Assembly: GCF_001426505.1 (NCBI RefSeq)
Contig: NZ_LMEV01000015.1
Span: 167,771-218,331, forward strand
Direction: 5' to 3'
Source: Variovorax sp. Root473
Lineage (GTDB): Bacteria; Pseudomonadota; Gammaproteobacteria; Burkholderiales; Burkholderiaceae_C
DNA: 50,561 nucleotides
Made by a program: the position numbers and the translations under genes. Shown piece by piece: positions 42,756 through 50,561 of the stretch. Numbering within the stretch: position 1 is the first letter of the stretch; each line of letters starts with the position of its first letter. The notes beneath the pieces are model-generated. The model saw only the letters and a program-made list of their open reading frames with translations. It made no database searches and was not told where the DNA came from.

Positions 42756-43169
42756 ATGAGACACGCATTCATCGCTTTCCTGTTCGCCCTCGTGGCTTCG
42801 TTCGCGCACGCGCAGGACGTCAAGGTGGTCTATCACGTCAACACCGGCGTGGAGAGCAGCGCCGCCATCCTGGCGAACATCACGAACCACCTGAACGCGG
42901 ACCCGAAGGCGAAGATCGTCGTGGTCACGCACGGCCCCGGCATCGACTTCCTGCTGACCGACGCCAAGGACAGCAAGGGCCGCGAGTTCAGCGGCCCGGT
43001 GAGCGCGCTGGCGGGGCGCGGCGTGGAGTTCAAGGTGTGCAACAACACGCTCACCACGCGCAACATCGATGCGGGCAAGCTGCTGATGGAAACCAAGGTG
43101 GTGCCCTCGGGTGTGGCCGAGGTGGCGCGGCTGCAGGCCAAGGAAGGCTACGTCTACCTGAAGCCCTGA
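42756..43169 (+). CDS. Exported DsrE-family protein
   Basis: A 137-residue DsrE/F-like protein with a signal peptide (MRHAFIAFLFALVASFAHAQD), so periplasmic, unlike cytoplasmic DsrE. The fold is seen in VKVVYHVNTGVESSAAILANITNHLNAD, KIVVVTHGPGIDFLL, and the conserved cysteine in EFKVCNNTLTT (Cys95), a likely sulfur-carrier residue. AGAGGG precedes the ATG. It is divergent from the SoxH-like gene and convergent with the ArsR gene, and probably binds or passes sulfur in the sox system. Confidence 0.82.
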   Translation: MRHAFIAFLFALVASFAHAQDVKVVYHVNTGVESSAAILANITNHLNADPKAKIVVVTHGPGIDFLLTDAKDSKGREFSGPVSALAGRGVEFKVCNNTLTTRNIDAGKLLMETKVVPSGVAEVARLQAKEGYVYLKP

Positions 43170-43184
43170 GGGGCCCAACCGAAG

Positions 43185-43207
43185 AAGGCCTGACGGCCTT
43201 TTTCTCT
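43185..43207 (+). terminator. Rho-independent terminator after the DsrE-like gene
   Basis: AAGGCC-TGAC-GGCCTT forms a six-pair hairpin followed by TTTCTCTT, 16 bases after the stop, between convergent genes. Confidence 0.75.
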
Positions 43208-43209
43208 TC

Positions 43210-43551
43210 CTATTCCTGCTCGATGGCGATCTGCACGCAGATGCTGCGGCACAGCGCCACCACGGTCTCGTTCGCGATGCTGTAGTAGATGCTCACGCCG
43301 TCGCGGCGCCGTGCGAGCACGCCCGCCTGGTAGAGCGTGTTCAGGTGCTGCGACATGTTGGGCTGCGTGGTGTCGATCTGCGCAAGCAGCTCGCTCACGT
43401 TCTTCTCGCCGTTGCACAGCAGGCTCACGATCTTCAGCCGCATGGGCGCGGCCATGGCCCGGAACAGGTCGGCGGCCATGTCGAAGACCTCGTCCTCGGT
43501 GACAGCCGGGGACTTCTTGCGGGGTTTGGTGGCCATGCTGAATAGGTTCAT
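43210..43551 (-). CDS. ArsR-family regulator (SoxR/SqrR-like, possible persulfide sensor)
   Basis: Winged-helix repressor of 113 residues (108 if started at the ATG at 43536; no start has a clear ribosome-binding site). The helix-turn-helix is ELLAQIDTTQPNMSQHLNTLYQAGVLARRRDG. Counting from 43536, Cys41 sits in IVSLLCNGEK and Cys96/Cys100 in VALCRSICVQ. A cysteine in helix 2 and one in the last helix are the residues that form the sulfur bridge in SqrR/BigR-type persulfide sensors. Metal-binding cysteines of the classic ArsR type (ELCVCDL) are absent. It lies at the end of the sox locus and probably represses it. Confidence 0.85.
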   Translation of the reverse strand: MNLFSMATKPRKKSPAVTEDEVFDMAADLFRAMAAPMRLKIVSLLCNGEKNVSELLAQIDTTQPNMSQHLNTLYQAGVLARRRDGVSIYYSIANETVVALCRSICVQIAIEQE

Positions 43552-43784
43552 GCGCAGGTCGCAATGTACATCGGCGCCTGGCGCGACGAGCGATGTCCCG
43601 GCAGCCGTACGGCGATTGGCCATGGCCGCCGCGTCACAAACGCGGCGCGCTGCCCGTCTTCGGGATGCGGGGATGTCCCCGCGCCACCACCCGGAGCACC
43701 CCGCATGCACGCGCAACCAAGGATAGCCCTGCCCTATCGAGGCCATTGCCACGTCTTTCTCGACAGCGTTCGGACGCGATCTAA

Positions 43785-43808
43785 TAATCAAAGCACTTTC
43801 TTTGATTA
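43785..43808 (+). promoter_or_regulatory. Perfect 9-bp inverted repeat before the RND operon
   Basis: TAATCAAAG-N6-CTTTGATTA ends 15 bases before the efflux adaptor start, overlapping the likely promoter or leader. Perfect symmetry and position suggest an operator. No regulator gene of the usual efflux type (TetR, MarR) adjoins; the ArsR gene is the nearest, divergently placed. The rest of the 272-base gap holds nothing else I can identify. Confidence 0.65.
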
Positions 43809-43823
43809 AAAATCGGGTTGCGT

Positions 43824-44930
43824 ATGAACAAACAATCAAGGACCTGGCTCGGCGCCGGTCTCACGGTCGCGGTGCTGGGCGCGGCGGGCTACGGGCTCGT
43901 GGCGAAATTCCAGCCGGCCCATGCACAGGGCGGCGCCATGCCGCCGGCCAAGGTGGCGGTGGCCCCCGCGCGGCAGACCGAGATGGCGCGCTTTCTCGGC
44001 GGCATCGGCACGCTGGAGGCCCACCGGCAGGTCGAGGTGCCGGCCGAAGTGGAGGGGCGGGTCGCGAAGATCCTGTTCACGCCGGGCGCGCAGGTGCGTG
44101 CCGGCCAACTGCTGGTGCAGCTGAACGACGCGCCCGAGCAGGGCGACTTCGAACGGTTGCGCGCACAGCAGTCGAACGCGCGCACCGCGCTGGAACGCAC
44201 GCGCCGCCTGCTGCCGCAGCAGGCCGCCACGCAGGAGCAGATGGAGCAGGCGCAGGCCGCCTTCGACCAGGCCAGTGGCGAGCTGCGGCGCGTGCAGGCG
44301 CTCATCGAGCAGAAGCACATCAAGGCGCCGTTCGACGGCGTGCTGGGCATCCGCAAGGTCAACCTCGGACAGTTCGTGCGCGCCGGTGATGCGCTGGTGT
44401 CGCTGACCGACAGCCGCACGCTGTTCGCCAACCTCACGCTGCCCGAGACCGCGTTGCCGGCACTCAAACGCAACCAGGCGGTGGCGCTCGCGGTCGATGC
44501 GTATCCGGGCCGCGTGTTTCCCGCCAAGCTCAGCGCCATCGAACCGATGATCGGCAGCGACACGCGCACCGTGCGGCTGCAAGCCACGGTCGACAACGCC
44601 GACGGCGCACTCACGCCCGGCATGTACGTCAACGGCAAGGTCGCGCTGCCCGCGCGCGCCGACGCCATCGCGGTGCCTGAGACCGCCATCACCTACAGCA
44701 CGCACGGCGACTCGGTGTTCGTGGTGCGCGCCGGCGAGAAGGGCGACGGCTTCTCGGTGCAGCAGGTGTTCGTGAAGACCGGCGAGCGGCAGGACGGCCT
44801 GGTCGTGGTCGAGCAGGGCCTGAAGGCCGGCGAGCAGGTCGTCACCTCGGGCCAGCTTCGCTTGTACAACGGCGCCGCCGTGGCGCCGGCTGCGAAGGAC
44901 ACGCTGGCCCTGCAGGACGCGAAGTCATGA
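43824..44930 (+). CDS. RND efflux periplasmic adaptor subunit
   Basis: Membrane-fusion protein of 368 residues linking the pump to the outer-membrane channel. An N-terminal anchor or signal (WLGAGLTVAVLGAAGYGLVA) is followed by the lipoyl half-motifs (VEVPAEVEGRVAKILFTPGAQVRAGQLLVQL and HIKAPFDGVLGIRKVNLGQFV), the hairpin helices between, and the beta-barrel with VDAYPGRVFPAKLSAIEPMI. The ATG at 43824 is used; an earlier TTG adds two residues. It overlaps the transporter gene by four bases. Confidence 0.92.
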   Translation: MNKQSRTWLGAGLTVAVLGAAGYGLVAKFQPAHAQGGAMPPAKVAVAPARQTEMARFLGGIGTLEAHRQVEVPAEVEGRVAKILFTPGAQVRAGQLLVQLNDAPEQGDFERLRAQQSNARTALERTRRLLPQQAATQEQMEQAQAAFDQASGELRRVQALIEQKHIKAPFDGVLGIRKVNLGQFVRAGDALVSLTDSRTLFANLTLPETALPALKRNQAVALAVDAYPGRVFPAKLSAIEPMIGSDTRTVRLQATVDNADGALTPGMYVNGKVALPARADAIAVPETAITYSTHGDSVFVVRAGEKGDGFSVQQVFVKTGERQDGLVVVEQGLKAGEQVVTSGQLRLYNGAAVAPAAKDTLALQDAKS

Positions 44931-47900
44931 AGTTCACCGACCTCTTCGTGCGCCGGCCCGTGCTGGCGCTGGTGGTGAGCACGCTCATCCTGCTGCTCGG
45001 CGCGCGTGCGCTGGGCGACCTGCCGGTGCGCCAGTACCCGCTGACCGAGAGCACCACGCTCACCATCACCACGCAGTACCCCGGCGCCTCGCCGGAGCTG
45101 ATGCAGGGCTTCGTCACGCAGCCGATCGCGCAGGCGGTGGCGACCATCGAGAACGTCGACTACCTCTCGTCGTCGTCCACGCTGGGCCGCAGCGTAATCA
45201 GCGTGCGCATGAAGCTCAACGCCGACGCCAACCAGGCGCTCACGCAAGCGATGGCGCAGGTCAGCCAGGTGAAGTACCGGCTGCCGGCCGAGGCCTTCGA
45301 CCCGGTGATCCTCAAGTCGGCGGGCGAAGCCACGGCCGTGGCGTACGTGGGCTTCTCGAGCAAGACGATGCCGGTGCCGCAGCTCACCGACTACCTCTCG
45401 CGCGTGGTGCAGCCGCAGTTCGCATCGATCGAAGGCGTCTCGGGTGTCGAGGTGTCGGGCGGGCAGACGCTGGCGATGCGCGTGTGGCTCGACGCCAACC
45501 GCATGGCCGCGCGCGGCATCTCGGCCGGCGAGCTGGCCGACGCGCTGCGCCAGAACAACGTGCAGGCCGCACCCGGGCAGGTGAAGGGCCTGTACGTGGT
45601 GTCGAACATCCGCGTGAACACCGACCTGGTGAACGTGGCCGAGTTCCGCGACATGGTCATCAAGCGCGACGGTAACGCCATCGTGCGGCTGGGCGACGTG
45701 GCCACGGTGGAACTGGGCGCGGCGAGTGTCGACAGCAGCGCGACGATGGACGGCGACAAGGCCATCTACCTGGGCCTGCAGGCGGCGCCCAACGGCAACC
45801 CGCTGGTGATCGTGAAGCGCATCCGCGACCTGCTGCCCGGCATCAAGCAGAACCTCCCTCCGGGCGTGGAGGTGCAGCTGCCCTTCGAGCTCGCGCGCTT
45901 CATCGAGGCCTCGATCGACGAGGTGCAGAAGACGCTGCTCGAAGCCATCGCCATCGTGGTGCTGGTGATCTTCCTGTGCCTGGGCTCGCTGCGCGCGGTG
46001 CTGATTCCGGTGGTGACGATTCCGCTGTCGATGCTGGGCGCGGCGGCGCTGATGCTGCTGTTCGGCTTCAGCATCAACCTGCTCACGCTGCTCGCGATGG
46101 TGCTGGCCATCGGGCTGGTGGTGGACGACGCCATCGTGGTGGTGGAGAACGTGCACCGCCACATCGAGGAAGGCAAGTCGCGCGTGCAGGCCGCGTTGAT
46201 CGGCGCACGCGAAGTGGCCGGCCCGGTGATCGCGATGACGCTCACGCTGGCCGCGGTGTACGCGCCCATCGGCCTCATGGGCGGGCTCACGGGGTCGCTC
46301 TTCAAGGAATTCGCCTTCACGCTGGCGGGCGCGGTGGTGGTGTCGGGCGTGATCGCGCTCACGCTATCGCCGGTGATGAGCTCGTTCCTGCTGCCGCAGG
46401 ACGCCACGGCGGGCCGCATGGCGCGTTATGCCGAAGCCTTCTTCCACAAGCTCGCCACGTCCTATGGGCGGCTGCTCGATGTGTCGCTGCACCACCGCTG
46501 GGTCACGGGCGTGCTGGCCGCGGCTGTGCTCGTGAGCCTGCCCTTTCTGTACCACGCGGCGCAGCGCGAGCTGGCACCCGGTGAAGACCAGGCGATGGTG
46601 ATGACCGTCATCAAGTCGCCGCAGCACGCCAACATCGACTACGTCGAGAAGTTCGGCCAGAAGTGGGACGAGGTGCTGGCCCAACTGCCCGAGAACACCG
46701 GCCGCTGGCTCATCAACGGCTCGGACGGTGTCTCCAACAGCATCGGCGGCGTGCAGCTGTCCGACTGGAAAGACCGCCAGCGCAACGCCGACCAGATCCA
46801 GGCCGACGTGCAGGGCGGCATGAACGAGGTCGAGGGCAGCAGCGTGTTCGCCTTTCAGTTGCCGTCGCTTCCCGGTTCGACGGGTGGGCTTCCGGTGCAG
46901 ATGGTGATCCGCAGCGCGGGCGACCACGCCACCGTGTTCGAGGCGATGGAAACACTGAAGAAGGCGGCGCGCGAGAGCGGCAAGTTCGCCGTGGTCGACA
47001 GCGACCTGGAGTTCAACAACCCCGTGACCGAAGTGCGCGTGGACCGCGCCAAGGCCAACAGCATGGGCGTGACCATGAAGGCCATCGGCGACACGCTGGC
47101 GGTGCTGGTGGGCGAGAACTACGTCAACCGCTTCGGCATGGACGGCCGCTCGTACGACGTGATCCCGCAGTCGCCGCGCGACCAGCGGCTCACGGCCGAG
47201 GCCCTGTCGCGCTACTTCGTGAAGAGCGCGAGCGGCCAGCCCGTGCCGCTGGCCAACCTGGTGACGCTGTCGACCAGCGTGGGGCCCAACAAGCTCACGC
47301 AGTTCAATCAGCTCAACGCCTCGACCTTCCAGGCCATTCCGATGCCGGGCGTGACCATGGGCGATGCCGTGGCGTTCCTGAGCGAAGAGGCCAAGAAGCT
47401 GCCGGCCGGCTTCAGCTACGACTGGCAGTCGGACGCGCGCCAGTTCACGCAGGAAGGCTCGGCGCTGGTGATGGCCTTCGTGTTCGCGATCGTGGTGATC
47501 TACCTGGTGCTGGCCGCTCAGTACGAGAGCCTGCGCGACCCGCTCATCATCCTGATCAGCGTGCCGATGTCGATCTGCGGCGCGCTGGTGCCGCTGGCGC
47601 TGGGCTTTGCCACCATCAACATCTACACGCAGATCGGGCTGGTGACGCTCATCGGTCTCATCAGCAAGCACGGCATCCTGATGGTGGAATTTGCCAACGA
47701 AATTCAGGAGCGCCAGAACCTGGTGCGCCGCGCCGCCATCGAGCAGGCCGCGCGCATCCGGCTGCGCCCGATCTTGATGACCACGGCTGCGATGGTGGTG
47801 GGCCTGGTGCCGTTGCTGTTCGCCAGCGGCGCGGGTGCCAACAGCCGCTTCAGCATCGGCCTGGTGATCGTGGTCGGCATGCTGGTGGGCACGCTGTTCA

Positions 47901-48025
47901 CGCTGTTCGTGCTGCCCACGATGTACACGCTGCTGGCACGCGACCACCGCACGGTGGGCCGCTCGCAGCGCACCGCCGAACTCGAGGCGCTCGTGGCGCG
48001 CGAGCCCGCGGGCGATACCGCCTGA
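44927..48025 (+). CDS. RND (HAE1-type) multidrug efflux transporter
   Basis: Inner-membrane proton-driven efflux pump of 1032 residues with twelve membrane helices. Signature segments are FTDLFVRRPVLALVVSTLILLLG, QYPGASPELMQGFVTQPI, the proton-relay pair in GLVVDDAIVVVENVHRH, and LIGLISKHGILMVEFANEIQ, then ARIRLRPILMTTAAMVVGLVPLL. It is AcrB/MexF-like; substrates are not predictable. It is coupled to the adaptor (ATGA) and followed by an outer-membrane channel, making a complete tripartite system. Confidence 0.95.
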   Translation: MKFTDLFVRRPVLALVVSTLILLLGARALGDLPVRQYPLTESTTLTITTQYPGASPELMQGFVTQPIAQAVATIENVDYLSSSSTLGRSVISVRMKLNADANQALTQAMAQVSQVKYRLPAEAFDPVILKSAGEATAVAYVGFSSKTMPVPQLTDYLSRVVQPQFASIEGVSGVEVSGGQTLAMRVWLDANRMAARGISAGELADALRQNNVQAAPGQVKGLYVVSNIRVNTDLVNVAEFRDMVIKRDGNAIVRLGDVATVELGAASVDSSATMDGDKAIYLGLQAAPNGNPLVIVKRIRDLLPGIKQNLPPGVEVQLPFELARFIEASIDEVQKTLLEAIAIVVLVIFLCLGSLRAVLIPVVTIPLSMLGAAALMLLFGFSINLLTLLAMVLAIGLVVDDAIVVVENVHRHIEEGKSRVQAALIGAREVAGPVIAMTLTLAAVYAPIGLMGGLTGSLFKEFAFTLAGAVVVSGVIALTLSPVMSSFLLPQDATAGRMARYAEAFFHKLATSYGRLLDVSLHHRWVTGVLAAAVLVSLPFLYHAAQRELAPGEDQAMVMTVIKSPQHANIDYVEKFGQKWDEVLAQLPENTGRWLINGSDGVSNSIGGVQLSDWKDRQRNADQIQADVQGGMNEVEGSSVFAFQLPSLPGSTGGLPVQMVIRSAGDHATVFEAMETLKKAARESGKFAVVDSDLEFNNPVTEVRVDRAKANSMGVTMKAIGDTLAVLVGENYVNRFGMDGRSYDVIPQSPRDQRLTAEALSRYFVKSASGQPVPLANLVTLSTSVGPNKLTQFNQLNASTFQAIPMPGVTMGDAVAFLSEEAKKLPAGFSYDWQSDARQFTQEGSALVMAFVFAIVVIYLVLAAQYESLRDPLIILISVPMSICGALVPLALGFATINIYTQIGLVTLIGLISKHGILMVEFANEIQERQNLVRRAAIEQAARIRLRPILMTTAAMVVGLVPLLFASGAGANSRFSIGLVIVVGMLVGTLFTLFVLPTMYTLLARDHRTVGRSQRTAELEALVAREPAGDTA

Positions 48026-48044
48026 CGACACCGGGAGCATGACC

Positions 48045-49478
48045 ATGACAAGAAGACTCTTCCCTTACGCCGCGCCGTTCGCACTCAGCATGCTGGTGCT
48101 GGCCGGCTGCGCGGTCGGCCCGACCTACACCGCGCCGAACGATGCGCCGGTGGCCATCTCCGCACCCGAGCGCGCGCTGTTCGCGCCCGACGCGGTGCAG
48201 CGCGACTGGTGGCGCCAGCTCGACGATCCGCAGCTCGATGCGCTCATCGACCGCGCGCTGGCCGGCAACCACGACATCCGCATCGCGCAAGCCCGGCTGC
48301 TCGAAGCCCGCGCGATGCAGACCGAAGCCGAGCTCGACCGCCTGCCCGTGGTGACGCTGGGCGCCAGCAAGACACGCAGCATCGCGCAAGGCAACGGCGT
48401 GCCGGCCGATGCGCGCACGCTGGCGCAGAGCAGCCGCGCGGGCTTCGACGCCGGCTGGGAGATCGACCTGTTCGGCCGCCTGCAGCGCCTGGACGAAGCC
48501 GCCACCGCGCGCGCCCAGGCCAGCGCCGCCGACCTCGAACAGGTGCGCATCGTGGCCGTGGCCGAACTGGCGCGCAACTACTACGAGATGCGCGGCGCCG
48601 AGCAACGCATGGCCGTGACGCACCGCACCCTCGACAGCCTGCGCCAGAGCCTGCGCGTGACCGAGGCGCAGGTGCGCACCGGGCGCGGCCTCGAAGGCGA
48701 CCTGGCAAGCGCGCAGGCCAACCTGGCCAGCACCGAGAGCCAGCTGCCCGCGCTCGAAACCACGCGCCGACAGGCGGCCTACCGCGTCGCGGTGCTGGCC
48801 GGCTTGCGCCCGGCCGAGCTGGAACCCCTGCTGCAGCCGCAACCCTTGCGCGTGCTCGACAAGCGCCTGCCCATCGGCGACCTCGGCGAGCTGCTGCGCC
48901 GCCGGCCCGACGTGCTGCGCGCCGAGCGCGGCCTGGCCGCCAGCACCGCCGACGTGGGCGCGGCCACGGCCGAGCTGTACCCGCGCGTCGACATCGGCGG
49001 CTTCCTGGGCTTCATCGCGCTGCGCGGTGCCGACCTGGGCAGTTCGTCGAGCCGCGCCTTCAGCGTCACGCCCGGCGTGAGCTGGCCTGCCCTGCGGCTG
49101 GGTTCGGTCAAGGCCCGCCTGCGCGGCGCCGAGGCCCGTGCCGACGGCGAGCGCGCCGTCTACGAACAGACCGTGCTGCGCGCCATCGAGGACGTGGAGA
49201 ACGCCCTCACCGGCTACGGCCAGAACCAGCTGCGCCTGCAACGGCTGCTGGAGGCCTCGGCCCGCAGCGGCCGTGCCGCCGAGCTGGCCCAGGTGCGCTA
49301 CCGCGAAGGCGCCGCGCCCTACCTGAGCGTGCTCGACGCGCAGCGCACCCTGCTGCGCGTGCAGGATGCCGTGGCCGAGGCGGAAACGGCTTCTTTCACC
49401 AGCCTCGTGGCGCTTTACAAAGCACTGGGCGGGGGGTGGCAAGCGCCCACGGATGCGAAGGGAGTGCCAACCACCTGA
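48045..49478 (+). CDS. NodT/OprM-family outer-membrane efflux lipoprotein
   Basis: Outer-membrane channel of 477 residues. The lipobox MLVLAGCAVGPTYTAPN marks a lipoprotein. The two repeated outer-membrane efflux domains are seen in DWWRQLDDPQLDALIDRALAGNHDIRIAQARLLEARA and LGELLRRRPDVLRAERGLAASTADVGAATAELYPRVDIGG. Of two ATGs, that at 48045 has GGGAG at the right distance. It is the third gene of the RND operon, 19 bases after the pump. Confidence 0.93.
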   Translation: MTRRLFPYAAPFALSMLVLAGCAVGPTYTAPNDAPVAISAPERALFAPDAVQRDWWRQLDDPQLDALIDRALAGNHDIRIAQARLLEARAMQTEAELDRLPVVTLGASKTRSIAQGNGVPADARTLAQSSRAGFDAGWEIDLFGRLQRLDEAATARAQASAADLEQVRIVAVAELARNYYEMRGAEQRMAVTHRTLDSLRQSLRVTEAQVRTGRGLEGDLASAQANLASTESQLPALETTRRQAAYRVAVLAGLRPAELEPLLQPQPLRVLDKRLPIGDLGELLRRRPDVLRAERGLAASTADVGAATAELYPRVDIGGFLGFIALRGADLGSSSSRAFSVTPGVSWPALRLGSVKARLRGAEARADGERAVYEQTVLRAIEDVENALTGYGQNQLRLQRLLEASARSGRAAELAQVRYREGAAPYLSVLDAQRTLLRVQDAVAEAETASFTSLVALYKALGGGWQAPTDAKGVPTT

Positions 49479-49516
49479 CAATGACGCTGTTTTCTCCCCT
49501 CACGACCGAAGCCGCC

Positions 49517-50182
49517 ATGTCCGCCCCCGATGCCACCAAGCCCACCTGGATGCCGCACCAGCCGGCAGACCGCATCCTCTCCACGCTGAAGACCCGTGGC
49601 GCGCTCGGCATCCCCGACATCGCCAAGGTGCTGAACGTGACGGTCGAGGCGGTGCGCCAGCAGATGTCCAAGCTCGAAGCCGAAGGGCTGGTCGACGCCG
49701 AGAGCCGCTCCAGCGGCCGCGGCCGCCCGACCCAGATCTGGCGGCTCACCGGCGAGGGCCACAAGCGCTTTCCCGACACGCACGCCGAGATGACGGTGCA
49801 GATGATCAGCGCCGTGATCAGCGTGTTCGGCGAGAAGGGCATGGACCAGCTCATCGGCGCGCGCGAAGCCGCCATGCGCGCCACCTACACCGAGGCCATG
49901 CGCGGCGCGCGCAACCTCGAGACGCGGCTCGAACGGCTCGCGGACATCCGCAGCCGCGAGGGCTACATGGCCGAGTACCGCGCCGAGGGCGACGGCTTTC
50001 TCTTCATCGAGAACCACTGTCCCATCTGCACCGCGGCGCAGGCCTGCACCGGCTTTTGCCGCAGCGAGCTGCAGCTCTTCGACGAAGTGCTGGGGCCCGA
50101 GGCCGACGTGAGCCGTGTCGAGCACGTGCTCGCGGGCGCGCGGCGTTGCGCGTACCGCGTGGTGCCCAAGGCCATCGCCTGA
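49517..50182 (+). CDS. Helix-turn-helix regulator with a cysteine-rich C-terminal (possible Fe-S) motif
   Basis: Transcriptional regulator of 221 residues in the COG2345/SufR-like group. An N-terminal winged helix ([41 protein letters not shown], with [12 protein letters not shown] as wing) is followed by a middle domain and the cysteine cluster [20 protein letters not shown]: Cys168, Cys171, Cys177, Cys181, with Cys211 later. Relatives bind an iron-sulfur cluster, so redox or iron sensing is likely. The ATG at 49517 is chosen; 49481 is also in frame. sodB begins 52 bases downstream, the probable target. Confidence 0.8.
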   Translation: MSAPDATKPTWMPHQPADRILSTLKTRGALGIPDIAKVLNVTVEAVRQQMSKLEAEGLVDAESRSSGRGRPTQIWRLTGEGHKRFPDTHAEMTVQMISAVISVFGEKGMDQLIGAREAAMRATYTEAMRGARNLETRLERLADIRSREGYMAEYRAEGDGFLFIENHCPICTAAQACTGFCRSELQLFDEVLGPEADVSRVEHVLAGARRCAYRVVPKAIA

Positions 50183-50234
50183 ATCGCCCACGCATTTTTC
50201 GTTTCATTCACCAACCAGAAAGAAAGGCTCCACC

Positions 50235-50561
50235 ATGGAACACACCCTTCCCCCGCTGCCGTACGCCATCGACGCACTGGCGCCCGAGTATTCGCAGGAA
50301 ACCCTCGAGTTCCACCACGGCAAGCACCACAACGCCTACGTGGTGAACCTGAACAACCTGCAAAAGGGCACCGAGTTCGAAGCGATGACGCTCGAGGAGA
50401 TCGTCAAGAAGTCCAGCGGCGGCATCTACAACAACGCCGCGCAGATCTGGAACCACACCTTCTTCTGGAACTGCATGAAGCCCCAAGGTGGCGGCGCCCC
50501 GACGGGCGCGCTGGCCAAGGCCATCGACGCCAAGTGGGGCAGCTACGACGCCTTCAAGGAA
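50235..50561 (+). CDS. sodB: Iron superoxide dismutase SodB (5' part, cut by the window end)
   Basis: N-terminal 109 residues of a Fe/Mn superoxide dismutase. Motifs are [34 protein letters not shown] with two metal-ligand histidines region and [16 protein letters not shown]. The [14 protein letters not shown] pattern fits the iron type. It detoxifies superoxide in the cytoplasm. The reading frame is open to the last base; about half the protein is missing. It follows the cysteine-rich regulator on the same strand. Confidence 0.93.
   Translation, partial: MEHTLPPLPYAIDALAPEYSQETLEFHHGKHHNAYVVNLNNLQKGTEFEAMTLEEIVKKSSGGIYNNAAQIWNHTFFWNCMKPQGGGAPTGALAKAIDAKWGSYDAFKE

Overview
The window is a GC-rich bacterial chromosomal segment with densely packed genes. 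It is most like Variovorax or a close Comamonadaceae relative (Betaproteobacteria, Burkholderiales). The support is the two Bug-type solute receptors, a complete soxCDYZAXB cluster, a kdp operon and several LysR-regulated catabolic loci. Genus assignment is an inference from gene content; no rRNA or marker gene is present. I see no tRNA, rRNA, CRISPR array, insertion sequence or prophage, and no gene-free stretch over 300 bases.

Layout. 1-1.1 kb: ohrR-ohr peroxide defence. 1.2-3.4 kb: a DUF2855 protein and the stress kinase srkA. 3.4-9.8 kb: a LysR regulator divergent from a catabolic operon (AidB-like acyl-CoA dehydrogenase, two Bug receptors, thioesterase, CoA-transferase). 9.8-13.6 kb: htpG coupled to a small lipoprotein gene, and an orphan ABC substrate-binding protein. 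13.6-16.9 kb: a LysR/oxidoreductase pair, aquaporin Z, and a small secreted repeat protein. 17-19 kb: an OmpR/QseBC-type two-component system. 19.1-24.1 kb: an AlkZ-like protein, an RluF-like pseudouridine synthase, a glycosyltransferase with a membrane-protein partner, and an oxidoreductase.

24.2-33 kb: the kdp potassium-ATPase operon on the minus strand, in the order orf46-kdpF-kdpA-kdpB-kdpC-orf118-orf43-kdpD-kdpE. It carries three small non-canonical ORFs next to the known genes, and a KdpE-like direct repeat lies upstream. 33-43.5 kb: a thiosulfate-oxidation locus: cytochrome c, soxC, D, Y, Z, A, X, B and a YeeE transporter in one run, with soxW and a SoxH-like metallohydrolase upstream, a divergent DsrE-like protein, and an ArsR-type regulator whose cysteines suggest persulfide sensing. 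43.8-49.5 kb: a tripartite RND efflux operon preceded by a perfect inverted repeat. 49.5-50.56 kb: a cysteine-rich helix-turn-helix regulator followed by sodB, which runs off the window.

Most interesting for follow-up: (1) three unassigned small ORFs embedded in the kdp operon, including a predicted 118-residue soluble protein between kdpC and kdpD; (2) 11-bp-phased direct repeats upstream of the two-component operon and of the adjacent secreted-protein gene, suggesting a small autoregulated regulon; (3) an acidic insertion of about 55 residues in HtpG; (4) a stand-alone cytochrome that looks like a copy of the SoxD C-terminal haem domain in the same operon; (5) the Fe-S-like regulator next to sodB.
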